This document shows positions 7,043 to 13,774 of a stretch of DNA of 17,373 nt, piece after piece (position 1 is the stretch's first letter; each line of letters starts with the position of its first letter). The stretch is taken from positions 1 to 17,373 of the forward strand of contig CALLKI010000059.1 of NCBI GenBank assembly GCA_938008415.1, read 5' to 3'. The DNA comes from an uncultured Luteimonas sp. GTDB taxonomy: Bacteria; Pseudomonadota; Gammaproteobacteria; Xanthomonadales; Xanthomonadaceae. The notes beneath the pieces are model-generated. The model searched no databases. It saw nothing but the letters and a program-made list of their open reading frames with translations, and was not told where the DNA came from. A program made the translations under genes and the position numbers.

Positions 7043-8743
7043 TCACTTCGCGCCGGTGAAGTCGGCCGGATCGGGCAGTTCGACCGGCACGCCGTTGGCG
7101 TCGCAGGTGCCCGCGGCGCACAGGCGTTCGCGCAGCTTCGGCGTGGCCTGCACGATCACGTGGTAGATCACGTGCTGCTCCAGCGTGCCGCGGAACGCGC
7201 CGCTGCCGGGACCGCGGGCCCAGATGCCGACGTCCTCGCCGCCGTGGGTTTCCCCGGCCAGCGGCACCAGTGCCTCCTGCATGTAGTCCGGGTGGGTGGT
7301 GTCCACGCTGCTCAGGTCCGGGCGCCCGGTCGCGGGCTCGTAGGTGCGCGGCTTGTGCGGGTGGGTCTTGGGTCCGGCCGGCTGGGCGTTGCTGGCGCCG
7401 GTGTAGCCCGGGCCATTGGCGTAGCTGAGGGTGGTGTAGGGCAGGCCGAGCTTGTCCTTCGCGTAGCTGTTGGGATCGTCGTCCTCGCTGGCGCGGCCAC
7501 GGACCTTGTCCAGGATCGGGTTGCCGCGCCTGGGGTAGCCGACGAAGTTGAGCGTGTGCGAGTGGTCGGCGGTGACCACGATCAGGGTGTCCTCGGGCGA
7601 GGTCATCTCCGCGGCGGCGCGCACCGCGCGCGACATCGAGATCGTCTCGTCCAGCGCGCGGTAGGCGTTGCCCTCGTGGTTGGCGTGGTCGATGCGCCCG
7701 CCCTCGACCAGCAGCACGAAACCGTCCGGGCTGCTGCGCGAGAGCTTCTCGATGGCGAAGCGGGTCATCTGCTCCAGGTCGGGCTCGCCGTCGTCGTCCC
7801 TGCGACGGTCGTGCTCGTACTGCATGTGGTCGAACTCGAACAGGCCGAGCACGGCTTCGGCGCCGCGGGCCTGCCGGAACTGGCGGGTGTTCCAGACGAA
7901 GACGCCGCCGGGATTGCGTTCGAGCCATTCGGCGACGAGGTTGCGGCCGTCCCGGCGCAGGCCGGTCTTGTCCGGATACTCGGGGTCGGGCTCGGATTCG
8001 GGCAGGAAGCGGCCGCGGCCGCCGCCGAGCACGACCTTCGGGCCACGTCCCGGGGCGAAGTCGAGCAGCTGCTGGGCGATGTCGCGGCAGCCCGCGGCGC
8101 GCGCGGCCTCGGGCATGTCGGCGTCGCTCTCCCAGTTGCGGTTGGGCACGTGGGCGTAGGTCGCCGCCGGGGTGGCGTGGGTCAGGCGCGCGGTGGTGAC
8201 GATGCCGGTCGCCAGCCCGGCGCTGTCGGCCAGGCGCAGCCAGGACAGCACGTGCTTGCCGAGGCTGTCGGCGCAGTCGTTGACGCGGCCGGCGGCCACG
8301 CCGATCGCGCCCATGTGGGTCTTCACGCCGGTGGCGACCGCGGTCATGGTGCCGGCGGAATCCGGGGTCTGCGCGTCGGTGTTGTAGGTCTTGCTGAAGG
8401 CGGTGTGCGGGAATCGCTCCCAGCTGAGCAGGTTTTCCTCGCCGGGGTTGCCGTTGCGCTGTCCCTCGAGGATGCGCGCGGCGGCGACGGTGGTCAGGCT
8501 CATGCCGTCGCCGAGGAACAGGATGACGTTCTTTGCCCGCCCGGACATCGCGCCGTTGGCGGCGGCGCGGGCGGCGCCGCTGCGGTACCACCACTGCGGG
8601 GTCTCGCCGTCGGGGTGCGTGATGCCGGGCACTTCCACGGCGATGCCGGGCGCGGGGGAGGAGGCCTGCGGGCCCGACGTGGAGGCGCAGGCTGCGAGCA
8701 GGACGGACAGGAGGCTGCAGGCGGGGACGAGGGAGCGGCGCAT
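7043..8743 (-). CDS. Alkaline phosphatase, PhoA family, predicted lipoprotein
   Basis: The 566-residue product is a phosphomonoesterase of the alkaline phosphatase superfamily. The N-terminus is a lipoprotein signal with lipobox LLAAC (Cys19), so it should be membrane-anchored outside the cytoplasm. Seen motifs are VILFLGDGMS at 73-82 (Asp79, zinc site), TPDSAGT with nucleophile Ser129, THATPAATYAH (metal ligand region, near residue 190), VEGGRIDHANH near 347-355 (metal ligands), TADHSH near 391-396 and GETHGGEDVG near 497-504. It would release phosphate from organic esters. I chose the ATG at 8743 because the lipobox follows directly; no clear Shine-Dalgarno is present there. The longer open frame to 8995 is low-complexity Arg/Ala and overlaps the symporter gene. 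A CATAAT box lies about 34 bases upstream. No phosphate-regulon box was recognised. Confidence 0.92.
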   Translation of the reverse strand: MRRSLVPACSLLSVLLAACASTSGPQASSPAPGIAVEVPGITHPDGETPQWWYRSGAARAAANGAMSGRAKNVILFLGDGMSLTTVAAARILEGQRNGNPGEENLLSWERFPHTAFSKTYNTDAQTPDSAGTMTAVATGVKTHMGAIGVAAGRVNDCADSLGKHVLSWLRLADSAGLATGIVTTARLTHATPAATYAHVPNRNWESDADMPEAARAAGCRDIAQQLLDFAPGRGPKVVLGGGRGRFLPESEPDPEYPDKTGLRRDGRNLVAEWLERNPGGVFVWNTRQFRQARGAEAVLGLFEFDHMQYEHDRRRDDDGEPDLEQMTRFAIEKLSRSSPDGFVLLVEGGRIDHANHEGNAYRALDETISMSRAVRAAAEMTSPEDTLIVVTADHSHTLNFVGYPRRGNPILDKVRGRASEDDDPNSYAKDKLGLPYTTLSYANGPGYTGASNAQPAGPKTHPHKPRTYEPATGRPDLSSVDTTHPDYMQEALVPLAGETHGGEDVGIWARGPGSGAFRGTLEQHVIYHVIVQATPKLRERLCAAGTCDANGVPVELPDPADFTGAK

Positions 8744-8776
8744 CTGGCGGGAAAGGAGGTGGACGGGAAGCGGCGG

Positions 8777-8782
8777 ATTATG
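8777..8782 (-). promoter_or_regulatory. Candidate -10 element for the alkaline phosphatase gene
   Basis: CATAAT reads on the minus strand. The expected start would leave a leader of about 27 bases to the ATG at 8743. No clear -35 hexamer is seen. Confidence 0.4.
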
Positions 8783-8855
8783 CCCTGTACCAGCGTCCCG
8801 CCGGTGGCCGCCCGGCGTTCCAGCCGTCGCGTCGCCCGCGGCGGCCATCGTGGGG

Positions 8856-8861
8856 TAAGGT
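8856..8861 (+). promoter_or_regulatory. Candidate -10 element for the symporter gene
   Basis: TAAGGT lies 25 bases before the ATG at 8887, giving a predicted leader of about 19 bases that includes the GGAGAG ribosome binding site. No -35 match is seen. Confidence 0.35.
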
Positions 8862-8886
8862 GCACATCCGTCCCCGGAGAGCCTGC

Positions 8887-10221
8887 ATGAACCTGGTCCA
8901 CGCCTGGCTGAAGATCCCGTTCTGGCAACGCGTCGCCGGCGCGTTCCTGCTCGGCGCGCTCGCCGGCTGGCTGCTGGGGCCGGCTGCGCAGACATGGTTC
9001 GGGCCGCTGGGCACGATGTACGTCAACCTGATCAAGATGATCGCGATCCCGCTGGTGTTCTTCGCGGTCGTCAGCGCGGTGGGCTCGCTGGCCGGGCAGC
9101 GCTCGATCGCGGCGCTGGCCGTGCGCACCTTCGCCTGGTTCGCGGTCACCGCGGTGATCGCGGTGGCGGTGGGGTTGGCGTTCGGCCTGGTGCTGGAGCC
9201 GGGCGCGGGGCTCGACCCGGCGCAGCTGCAGGTGGCCGAGGACTACCGCCAGCGCCAGGTGCCGGGCCCGCTCGACGTGCTGGTCAACATCGTGCCGGAG
9301 AACCCGTTCCGCGCGCTGGCGGCGCTTGGCAGCGCCAAGACGGAGGGCGGGCAGAACGTCATCGTCCCCAGCAACTTCACCATCCTGCAGGTGATCTTCT
9401 TCGCCGGCCTGGCCGGCTTCGCCCTGGTGAAGCTGGGGGAGAAGACCGCCGGCCTGCGCGGCCTGTTCGACCAGGGCCGCGAGCTGGTGATCCAGGTCAC
9501 CCGCTTCGTACTCGAGGCCACGCCGCTGGGCACCTTCGGCCTGATCGCGGCGCTGGTCGGCAGCTACGGCTTCGAGCAACTGCTGCCGCTGGGCAAGTTC
9601 GTGGTCGCGCTGTACGCGGCCTGCGCCTTCCACGTCGTGGTGGTGTACAGCGGCCTGCTGCTGGCCCACGGGCTCAACCCGCTGCGCTTCTTCCGCGGCG
9701 CGGCGCCGGCGATGCAGGTCGGGTTCGTCGCGTCCAGCAGCTTCGCGGCGCTGCCGTCGGCGCTGGCGTCGGCCACGCACCTGGGGGTGAACCGCGACTA
9801 CGCCGGGTTCGCGGTGCCGCTCGGGGCCAGCATCAAGATGGACGGCTGCGGCGCGATCTATCCCGCGCTTGCGGCGGTGTTCATCGCCCAGTTCACGGGG
9901 CTGGAACTGTCGGCCGGGCAGTACGTGACCATCGCGCTGGCCTCGGTGCTGGGCAGCTTCGGCACCGCCGGCGTGCCGGGCACGGCGGTGATCATGGCCA
10001 CGGTGGTGCTGAGCGCGGCCGGGCTGCCGCTGGAGGCCATCGGCATCCTCTACGCCATCGACCGCATCCTCGACATGATGCGGACGATGACCAACGTGAC
10101 CGGGCAGGTGCTGGTGCCGGTGCTGGTGGCGAAGGAGACCGGGTTGCTCGACCGCGACGCCTACGACCACGCCACGAGCAACATCGGCATCGCGGAGGAA
10201 GGCACGCAGGCGTCCCGCTGA
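8887..10221 (+). CDS. Dicarboxylate/amino-acid:cation symporter (DAACS/SDF family)
   Basis: The 444-residue inner-membrane protein has the hydrophobic profile and motifs of the DAACS family (GltP/DctA/TcyP relatives), which couples uptake of acidic or sulfur amino acids or C4-dicarboxylates to Na+ or H+. Seen motifs are the serine-rich re-entrant loop ASSSFAALP at 282-290, a helix-7 motif KMDGCGAIYP at 317-326, the second re-entrant loop GTAGVPGTAVIM at 359-370, and DRILDMMRTMTNVTGQ at 392-407 in helix 8. The usual NMDGT of glutamate carriers is here KMDGC. As I recall, the GCAGIYPA of TcyP-type cystine carriers is similar after the changed position, so substrate and ion coupling are open. 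The ATG at 8887 has GGAGAG upstream. The gene ends 4 bases from the convergent beta-lactamase gene. Confidence 0.92.
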   Translation: MNLVHAWLKIPFWQRVAGAFLLGALAGWLLGPAAQTWFGPLGTMYVNLIKMIAIPLVFFAVVSAVGSLAGQRSIAALAVRTFAWFAVTAVIAVAVGLAFGLVLEPGAGLDPAQLQVAEDYRQRQVPGPLDVLVNIVPENPFRALAALGSAKTEGGQNVIVPSNFTILQVIFFAGLAGFALVKLGEKTAGLRGLFDQGRELVIQVTRFVLEATPLGTFGLIAALVGSYGFEQLLPLGKFVVALYAACAFHVVVVYSGLLLAHGLNPLRFFRGAAPAMQVGFVASSSFAALPSALASATHLGVNRDYAGFAVPLGASIKMDGCGAIYPALAAVFIAQFTGLELSAGQYVTIALASVLGSFGTAGVPGTAVIMATVVLSAAGLPLEAIGILYAIDRILDMMRTMTNVTGQVLVPVLVAKETGLLDRDAYDHATSNIGIAEEGTQASR

Positions 10222-10229
10222 GCGCTCAG
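10218..10229. repeat. 12-bp palindrome containing both convergent stop codons
   Basis: CTGAGCGCTCAG is a perfect palindrome. It includes the TGA of the symporter (10219-10221) and the TGA of the beta-lactamase read on the other strand (10228-10226). Only 4 bases separate the two genes, so there is no room for a terminator between them. Confidence 0.8.
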
Positions 10230-11101
10230 GGCGCCGTCTTCCCGGCCCGCTCCGCGGCGAGCTGTTCCTCCAGCCGGCGTTCCGCCTGGTCGGCATACGC
10301 GGCGCAGCCGGCCGGCCGGGAGGCTTCCGGGCGCGCGTAATCCCAGCCGCTGAACTCCGGGTGGGGCGTCAGCAGCAGGTCGCAGGGCAGGCGGCGCACG
10401 GTCGCGAAGCTCCGGCGGTAATGCTCGACGAGGCGCGGATAACGCGGGTTGCCCTCGAGGCGGTAGCCGGGCGCGGTCATGCTGTCGACGTAGGCGATGC
10501 GCACGGGCCTGCCGTCGATCCGGTCCTCCCAGGTCCAGGCCATGCTGCCGGGCGTGTGCCCCGGCATGAAATGCGCGGTGAAGCGCACGCCGCCCAGCTC
10601 GACCGCCTCCCCGTCCTGCAGCAGGAGGTCGGCCTGCACCGGAGGGTAGAGGAGCCCGTCGCCGAAGTGGATGTCGTCGCTGCCGCCACGCGCCAGCAGC
10701 ACGGCCGATTCGGCATTGGTCGCGATCCTGGCCCCCGTCCGGCGCCTGAGTTCCGCGAACGGCCCGACGTGGTCGCCGTGGGCATGGCCGTGCAGCATCA
10801 GCTTGAGGTCCTGCGGACGCACGCCGAGCGCGGCCATGTGGTCGAGCAGCAGCTGCGCGGCCTGCGGCATGCCGCCGTCGACCAGCACCGCGCCTTCCGG
10901 TGTGCGTACCAGCAGCGCGCTCAGGCCGGCAGTGCCGATGTGCCAGGTGTTGTCGGCGATCCGCACCGGCGTGACCGGCTGCAGCCAGCTTTCGGGCACG
11001 GTGTAGGCCTCCGGCTGCGGCAGCGTGGTCGGCGGCATGGCCGACAGGGGCGTGGCGGCTGCGAGGGCCAGGGCGGCGGAGAGGATGCTGCGGATGGACA
11101 T
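10226..11101 (-). CDS. bla: Subclass B3 metallo-beta-lactamase, L1-like
   Basis: The 291-residue product is a periplasmic zinc beta-lactamase that would hydrolyse penicillins, cephalosporins and carbapenems. Residues 1-21 form a signal peptide. Zinc ligands are complete for B3: His106, His108, Asp110 and His111 (HAHGDH), His182 (PGHTPGS) and His247 (TPHPEFSGWDYA). DSMTAPGY at 206-213 holds the Ser that replaces the B1 Cys ligand. Cys240 and Cys266 match the disulfide pair of L1. Long stretches match my recollection of Stenotrophomonas L1 (for example YTVxxSWLQP, NAESAVLLARGGSDD, YRRSFATVR and LPCDxLLTPHP). The zinc loop differs: L1 has LLSHAHADH where this has LHGHAHGDH, adding His104. The ATG at 11101 lacks a clear ribosome binding site, and a weak CACACT -10-like box lies at 11135-11130. 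No ampR is adjacent. Confidence 0.93.
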   Translation of the reverse strand: MSIRSILSAALALAAATPLSAMPPTTLPQPEAYTVPESWLQPVTPVRIADNTWHIGTAGLSALLVRTPEGAVLVDGGMPQAAQLLLDHMAALGVRPQDLKLMLHGHAHGDHVGPFAELRRRTGARIATNAESAVLLARGGSDDIHFGDGLLYPPVQADLLLQDGEAVELGGVRFTAHFMPGHTPGSMAWTWEDRIDGRPVRIAYVDSMTAPGYRLEGNPRYPRLVEHYRRSFATVRRLPCDLLLTPHPEFSGWDYARPEASRPAGCAAYADQAERRLEEQLAAERAGKTAP

Positions 11102-11222
11102 TCGCGTATCGATGTGCGGGGAGAGCCGGAGTGTGGCGCGACCGGATGCGCGGGTGCCAGAGCGGCTCTTGCACGATCACGGTTTCCGCGGTGCGGTTTT
11201 CGGCGCGCAGGCGTTCCACCAT
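11102..11222 (-). other. Codon-biased open stretch upstream of the beta-lactamase gene (possible gene remnant)
   Basis: From an ATG at 11222 the minus strand reads MVERLRAENRTAETVIVQEP, with nearly every third position G or C for about 30 codons, like the real genes here. The bias fades near 11130, and the frame then continues without a stop into the beta-lactamase gene in another frame. No ribosome binding site is seen and no family is recognised. It may be the remnant of a lost gene, a small unannotated ORF, or chance in GC-rich DNA. The remainder of the gap (11223-11310) shows nothing beyond an 8-base direct repeat. Confidence 0.25.
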
Positions 11223-11310
11223 GACGGCGAGCCCGCAATGCCCGTGCCATCTCTGTCCCGTGCCGGGGGAGAGGGATATCCGGTCGCAGCCGTGTGGCCG
11301 GTTTCGGGAG

Positions 11311-11730
11311 TCAACCCTCCGGCGAGTGCGGCCTGCGCTTTGTGGCGAGTCGCGCGGCGAGCCACGCCACGGGCAAGGGCAGCAGCAGGCCGGCCAGTGT
11401 CATCCAGGGGGACTGCGGGAGCACGAGGGCGTTGAGCGCGATGCCCGCGGCGACCAGCGTGCCCACGGCCAGTGCCATGCCGGTGTGGTGGTGGCGTGAG
11501 ATCCCCGCGGCGGTGAAGCCGCCCGCGAACGCGGCCAGCATCCAGCCCGCCGCCATCAGGTACCGCCTGCCGGGGGCGGCCGAGGCGGCCAGCCGGACCA
11601 GATCCTCCCCGGTCTCGAGGGGGAATCCGGAGGGCGGCGGGAACAGCAGCAGCCCGAGGCATTCGGTGGCGAGCAGCATTGCTGCCGCCACGGCCAGTCC
11701 GAGCAGCAGGGCCGCGATCGGGCGGGTCAT
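11311..11730 (-). CDS. Small four-helix membrane protein, function unknown
   Basis: The 139-residue product has four predicted transmembrane helices at about residues 5-30, 57-77, 83-103 and 109-128. A short loop (FPPPSGFPLETGEDLVRLAAS) follows helix 1, a basic/His patch (SRHHH) lies between helices 2 and 3, and the tail is basic (KRRPHSPEG). I do not recognise a family; the layout resembles small hypothetical inner-membrane proteins. I chose the ATG at 11730 because GGGAG lies 6 bases upstream and the hydrophobic helix begins directly; the open frame to 11781 adds a non-hydrophobic leader. It lies 69 bases downstream of an NlpC/P60 gene on the same strand and may be co-transcribed with it. 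No catalytic motif is seen. Confidence 0.7.
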   Translation of the reverse strand: MTRPIAALLLGLAVAAAMLLATECLGLLLFPPPSGFPLETGEDLVRLAASAAPGRRYLMAAGWMLAAFAGGFTAAGISRHHHTGMALAVGTLVAAGIALNALVLPQSPWMTLAGLLLPLPVAWLAARLATKRRPHSPEG

Positions 11731-11799
11731 CCGGTACTCCCGCCGGCAGGATGCAGGTCCGGCGCTCGCGTTCCCCGGCACGGGGACGGTGCCGGAGGA

Positions 11800-12480
11800 T
11801 CAGCTGTCGGCTTCGGTGACGCGCCGCGCAAGCATGAACCGGCGCGCCCAGTAGCCGTCCAGCTCGGACACCGTCACGTCCTTTCCGGTGCGGGGCGCAT
11901 GCAGGAAGCGGCCGTCGCCGAGGTAGATGCCGACGTGGTCGATGCGCTTGCCGCGGCGGCTGAAGAACACCAGGTCGCCGGCGGCCAGCGAATCACGGTC
12001 CACCTGCTTCCCGTCGCGGGCCATGTCGCGCGAGATCCGGGGCAGTTCGATGCCCAGCGTGGTCCGGAAGACGTAGTTGACCAGCCCGCTGCAGTCGAAG
12101 CCGCTGTCGGGCGAGCTGCCACCCCAGCGGTAGGGCGTGCCGAGCAGGGCCATCGCCCCGCGCAGCAGCTTCTGGATCCGGCTTTCACCCCGGGCCGGCG
12201 CCGCCTGCCCGGCGTCCTGCGCCCTGGCGGCTTCCCTGGCGATGAGCTGGTCGAGGTCGCTGGCGAACAGCACCGCGTTGCGCTCGGGCAGCTGAAGCGG
12301 GCCCGAGGCGATCGATTGCACCACCGAGCCGGTGGCGGGCGGGGGCAGGTCGGCGGAATCGGCGGCAAGGCCCGGACCTGCGAGCGCGGGCAGCGCGGCG
12401 AAGGCCAGCAGGCAGCCTGCGAGGCCGGAGAGGGGCCGGAACGCGGTGCGGCCGCTCCGGCCGCGGACTGCTTCGATCAT
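11800..12480 (-). CDS. Exported NlpC/P60 cell-wall peptidase
   Basis: The 226-residue product has a Sec-type signal peptide (basic n-region, hydrophobic core at about 18-34, cleavage near ALAGPGLAA). The C-terminal NlpC/P60 domain spans about 108-215. Its catalytic residues are present: Cys130 (FDCSGLVNYVF), His182 (DHVGIYLGDG) and His194 (RFLHAP). By family, it cleaves gamma-D-Glu to diamino-acid bonds in peptidoglycan stem peptides in the periplasm. A low-complexity linker with a possible helix at 66-90 separates signal and catalytic domain. The ATG at 12480 is preferred for signal-peptide shape. A TTG at 12528, preceded by GGAGG at 3-base spacing, is the main alternative and would add 16 residues. 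The next gene upstream is a paralogue with the same core. Confidence 0.9.
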   Translation of the reverse strand: MIEAVRGRSGRTAFRPLSGLAGCLLAFAALPALAGPGLAADSADLPPPATGSVVQSIASGPLQLPERNAVLFASDLDQLIAREAARAQDAGQAAPARGESRIQKLLRGAMALLGTPYRWGGSSPDSGFDCSGLVNYVFRTTLGIELPRISRDMARDGKQVDRDSLAAGDLVFFSRRGKRIDHVGIYLGDGRFLHAPRTGKDVTVSELDGYWARRFMLARRVTEADS

Positions 12481-12544
12481 CGTCACGCGGGCTTCACGCG
12501 GGGAACAGCGCGCGATCTTGCCCGACAACGCCCTCCGGAGTGTT

Positions 12545-12589
12545 CAAAAACGGTTAACCGGAGATGCCAAGTCCGTGATCCGGTTCAGT
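12545..12589 (-). terminator. Possible terminator between the two NlpC/P60 genes
   Basis: On the minus strand AACCGG and CCGGTT can pair across an 18-base loop, and a short run of five T follows within ten bases (plus-strand AAAAA at 12546-12550). The palindrome CGGTTAACCG at 12551-12560 overlaps the second arm. The stem is short and the loop long, so this is only a weak candidate for ending the upstream NlpC/P60 transcript. Confidence 0.3.
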
Positions 12590-12603
12590 TTTCCGGCGGA
12601 AAG

Positions 12604-13185
12604 TCAGCGCAGCACGCGCTTTGCCCCGGTGTACCGGCTGCGCCAGTAGGGGGCGTCCAGATGGTCCAGCCGTACCGTGCCGCCGCTGCTCGGGGCGTGC
12701 ACGAAGCGGCCCTCGCCGACGTAGATGCCGACATGGGTGACCTCGCGACCGTTGCCGAAGAACACCAGGTCGGCCGCGGCCAGCTCCTCCGGGTCGATTT
12801 TCGGCCCCTGCCAGGCGGCCAGTTCACGCGAGGTGCGCGGCAGCCGCAGGTCCAGCACGTCACGGAACACGTAGTTGACCAGCCCGCTGCAGTCGAACCC
12901 GGTCTCGGGGGTGTTGCCGCCGTAGCGGTAGGGGGTGCCGACCAGGCTCAGCGCCCGCATCAGCACGGCATTGGCGGCGGCCGGGTTGGCGGGCGGGACC
13001 ACCTTCCACTGGCGCTGCGGGGCCACGGCCGACGGGCGGGCAGGGCCCGGGCGCACGTCCTTGCGGCCGCAGCCGGCCAGCACCACGGCCGCCGCCAGCG
13101 CGACGGCCGTCACGGGTGGCGCGATGGCGCGGGTGGGTCGATAATGCGCGGCCCCGCGCAGGCCACGCTGCCTGCGTGCCTCCAT
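12604..13185 (-). CDS. NlpC/P60 cell-wall peptidase, predicted lipoprotein
   Basis: The 193-residue product begins with a long basic n-region, then a hydrophobic stretch ending in lipobox LAGC (Cys39), so it should be a lipid-anchored periplasmic protein. The NlpC/P60 domain covers about 77-185, with catalytic Cys99 (GFDCSGLVNYVF), His151 (THVGIYVGEG) and His163 (RFVHAP). It is a paralogue of the adjacent downstream gene: both share GTPYRxGG, the ten-residue core DCSGLVNYVF, LPR-S-R, DLVFF and HVGIY-G-GRF-HAP. Spr/MepS-like peptidoglycan endopeptidase activity is the likely role by family. The ATG at 13185 has AGGA 7 bases upstream; a GTG at residue 25 would also leave a lipoprotein signal. 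It is divergent from slyD, 67 bases apart. Confidence 0.9.
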   Translation of the reverse strand: MEARRQRGLRGAAHYRPTRAIAPPVTAVALAAAVVLAGCGRKDVRPGPARPSAVAPQRQWKVVPPANPAAANAVLMRALSLVGTPYRYGGNTPETGFDCSGLVNYVFRDVLDLRLPRTSRELAAWQGPKIDPEELAAADLVFFGNGREVTHVGIYVGEGRFVHAPSSGGTVRLDHLDAPYWRSRYTGAKRVLR

Positions 13186-13252
13186 GCCGGCATCCTGCCC
13201 GGGCCGGCGTTTCCACTCAAGCGGCCCGCCCGCAGATTCCGGTATCCCTCAC

Positions 13253-13732
13253 ATGAAGATCGAAAAAGACCGCGTCGTCCGTTTCCACTACACCGTCGCC
13301 GAAGTCGGCCAGGAGCCCCTCGAGACGTCCAGGGGCCGCGAGCCGATCGCGATCCTGTTCGGCCACGGCAACATCATCCCGGGGCTGGAGAAGGCGATGG
13401 AAGGTCGCGAGGCCGGCGACAGCTTCTCCGCCGACGTGCCCGCGGCCGAGGCCTACGGCGAGCGCCGCGAGGGGCTGATCCAGCGCGTGCCCAAGAAGCA
13501 CTTCGGCGACCAGCGCCTGGAGCCGGGCATGCAGGTGGTGGTCAACACCAATTTCGGCCCGCGCGCGGTGACCATCGAGAAGGTGGGCCTGAGCGTGGTG
13601 GACATCGACCTCAACCACCCGATGGCCGGCAAGGACCTGCACTTCGACATCGAGATCGTCGAGGTGCGCGAGGCCAGCGCGGAAGAGATCGAGCACGGCC
13701 ACGTCCACGGCGACGGCGGCCACGAGCACTGA
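13253..13732 (+). CDS. slyD: FKBP-type peptidyl-prolyl isomerase SlyD
   Basis: The 159-residue product aligns along its length with SlyD, a cytoplasmic proline isomerase and chaperone that also delivers nickel for hydrogenase maturation in E. coli. The N-terminal FKBP strands are MKIEKDRVVRFHYTV and FGHGNIIPGLEKAMEGREAGD (36-56). The flap-insert chaperone domain covers about 70-122 (AYGERREGLIQRVPKKHF to VDIDLNHP), and FKBP resumes with MAGKDLHFDIEIVEVREA. The tail EHGHVHGDGGHEH is His-rich and would bind metal, but it is much shorter than in E. coli and has no Cys. The ATG at 13253 is chosen by homology; an upstream in-frame start at 13184 has no family match. No strong ribosome binding site is visible. 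Confidence 0.94.
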   Translation: MKIEKDRVVRFHYTVAEVGQEPLETSRGREPIAILFGHGNIIPGLEKAMEGREAGDSFSADVPAAEAYGERREGLIQRVPKKHFGDQRLEPGMQVVVNTNFGPRAVTIEKVGLSVVDIDLNHPMAGKDLHFDIEIVEVREASAEEIEHGHVHGDGGHEH

Positions 13733-13737
13733 TCCGC

Positions 13738-13758
13738 GGCGGCGGACCGGTCGCCGCC
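13738..13758. other. GC-only hairpin at the slyD 3' end
   Basis: GGCGGCG and CGCCGCC form a perfect 7-bp stem with a 7-base loop, starting 5 bases after the slyD stop and ending 3 bases before the dadA-like -10 box. No T-run follows, so it may only partly stop slyD transcripts or protect their 3' end. Confidence 0.4.
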
Positions 13759-13761
13759 GGC

Positions 13762-13767
13762 TACAAT
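13762..13767 (+). promoter_or_regulatory. -10-like TACAAT directly before the DadA-like gene
   Basis: TACAAT ends 7 bases before the ATG at 13775. A start 7-8 bases downstream of a -10 box would fall on or next to the A of the ATG, predicting a leaderless mRNA. No Shine-Dalgarno lies between. No -35 hexamer is recognisable. Confidence 0.5.
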
Positions 13768-13774
13768 CGCCGGC

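Noticed and set aside
6749..8890. Very long open frame on the plus strand opposite the phosphatase gene (about 713 codons)
   Set aside because: Antisense shadow typical of very GC-rich DNA; composition is Ala/Gly/Val/Arg-rich without any recognisable domain, while the minus strand has clear phosphatase motifs.
8500..10296. Long open frame on the minus strand opposite the symporter gene (about 598 codons)
   Set aside because: Arg/His/Gln-rich shadow overlapping a clear DAACS symporter; no ribosome binding site and no domain.
11241..11264. Direct repeat of cccgtgcc with 16-base period
   Set aside because: Only two 8-base copies in GC-rich DNA, no further units; not a CRISPR or regulatory array.
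13139..13144. GATAAT on the plus strand as a possible slyD promoter
   Set aside because: It lies inside the NlpC/P60 lipoprotein coding region about 110 bases before slyD and has no -35 partner; not enough to call.
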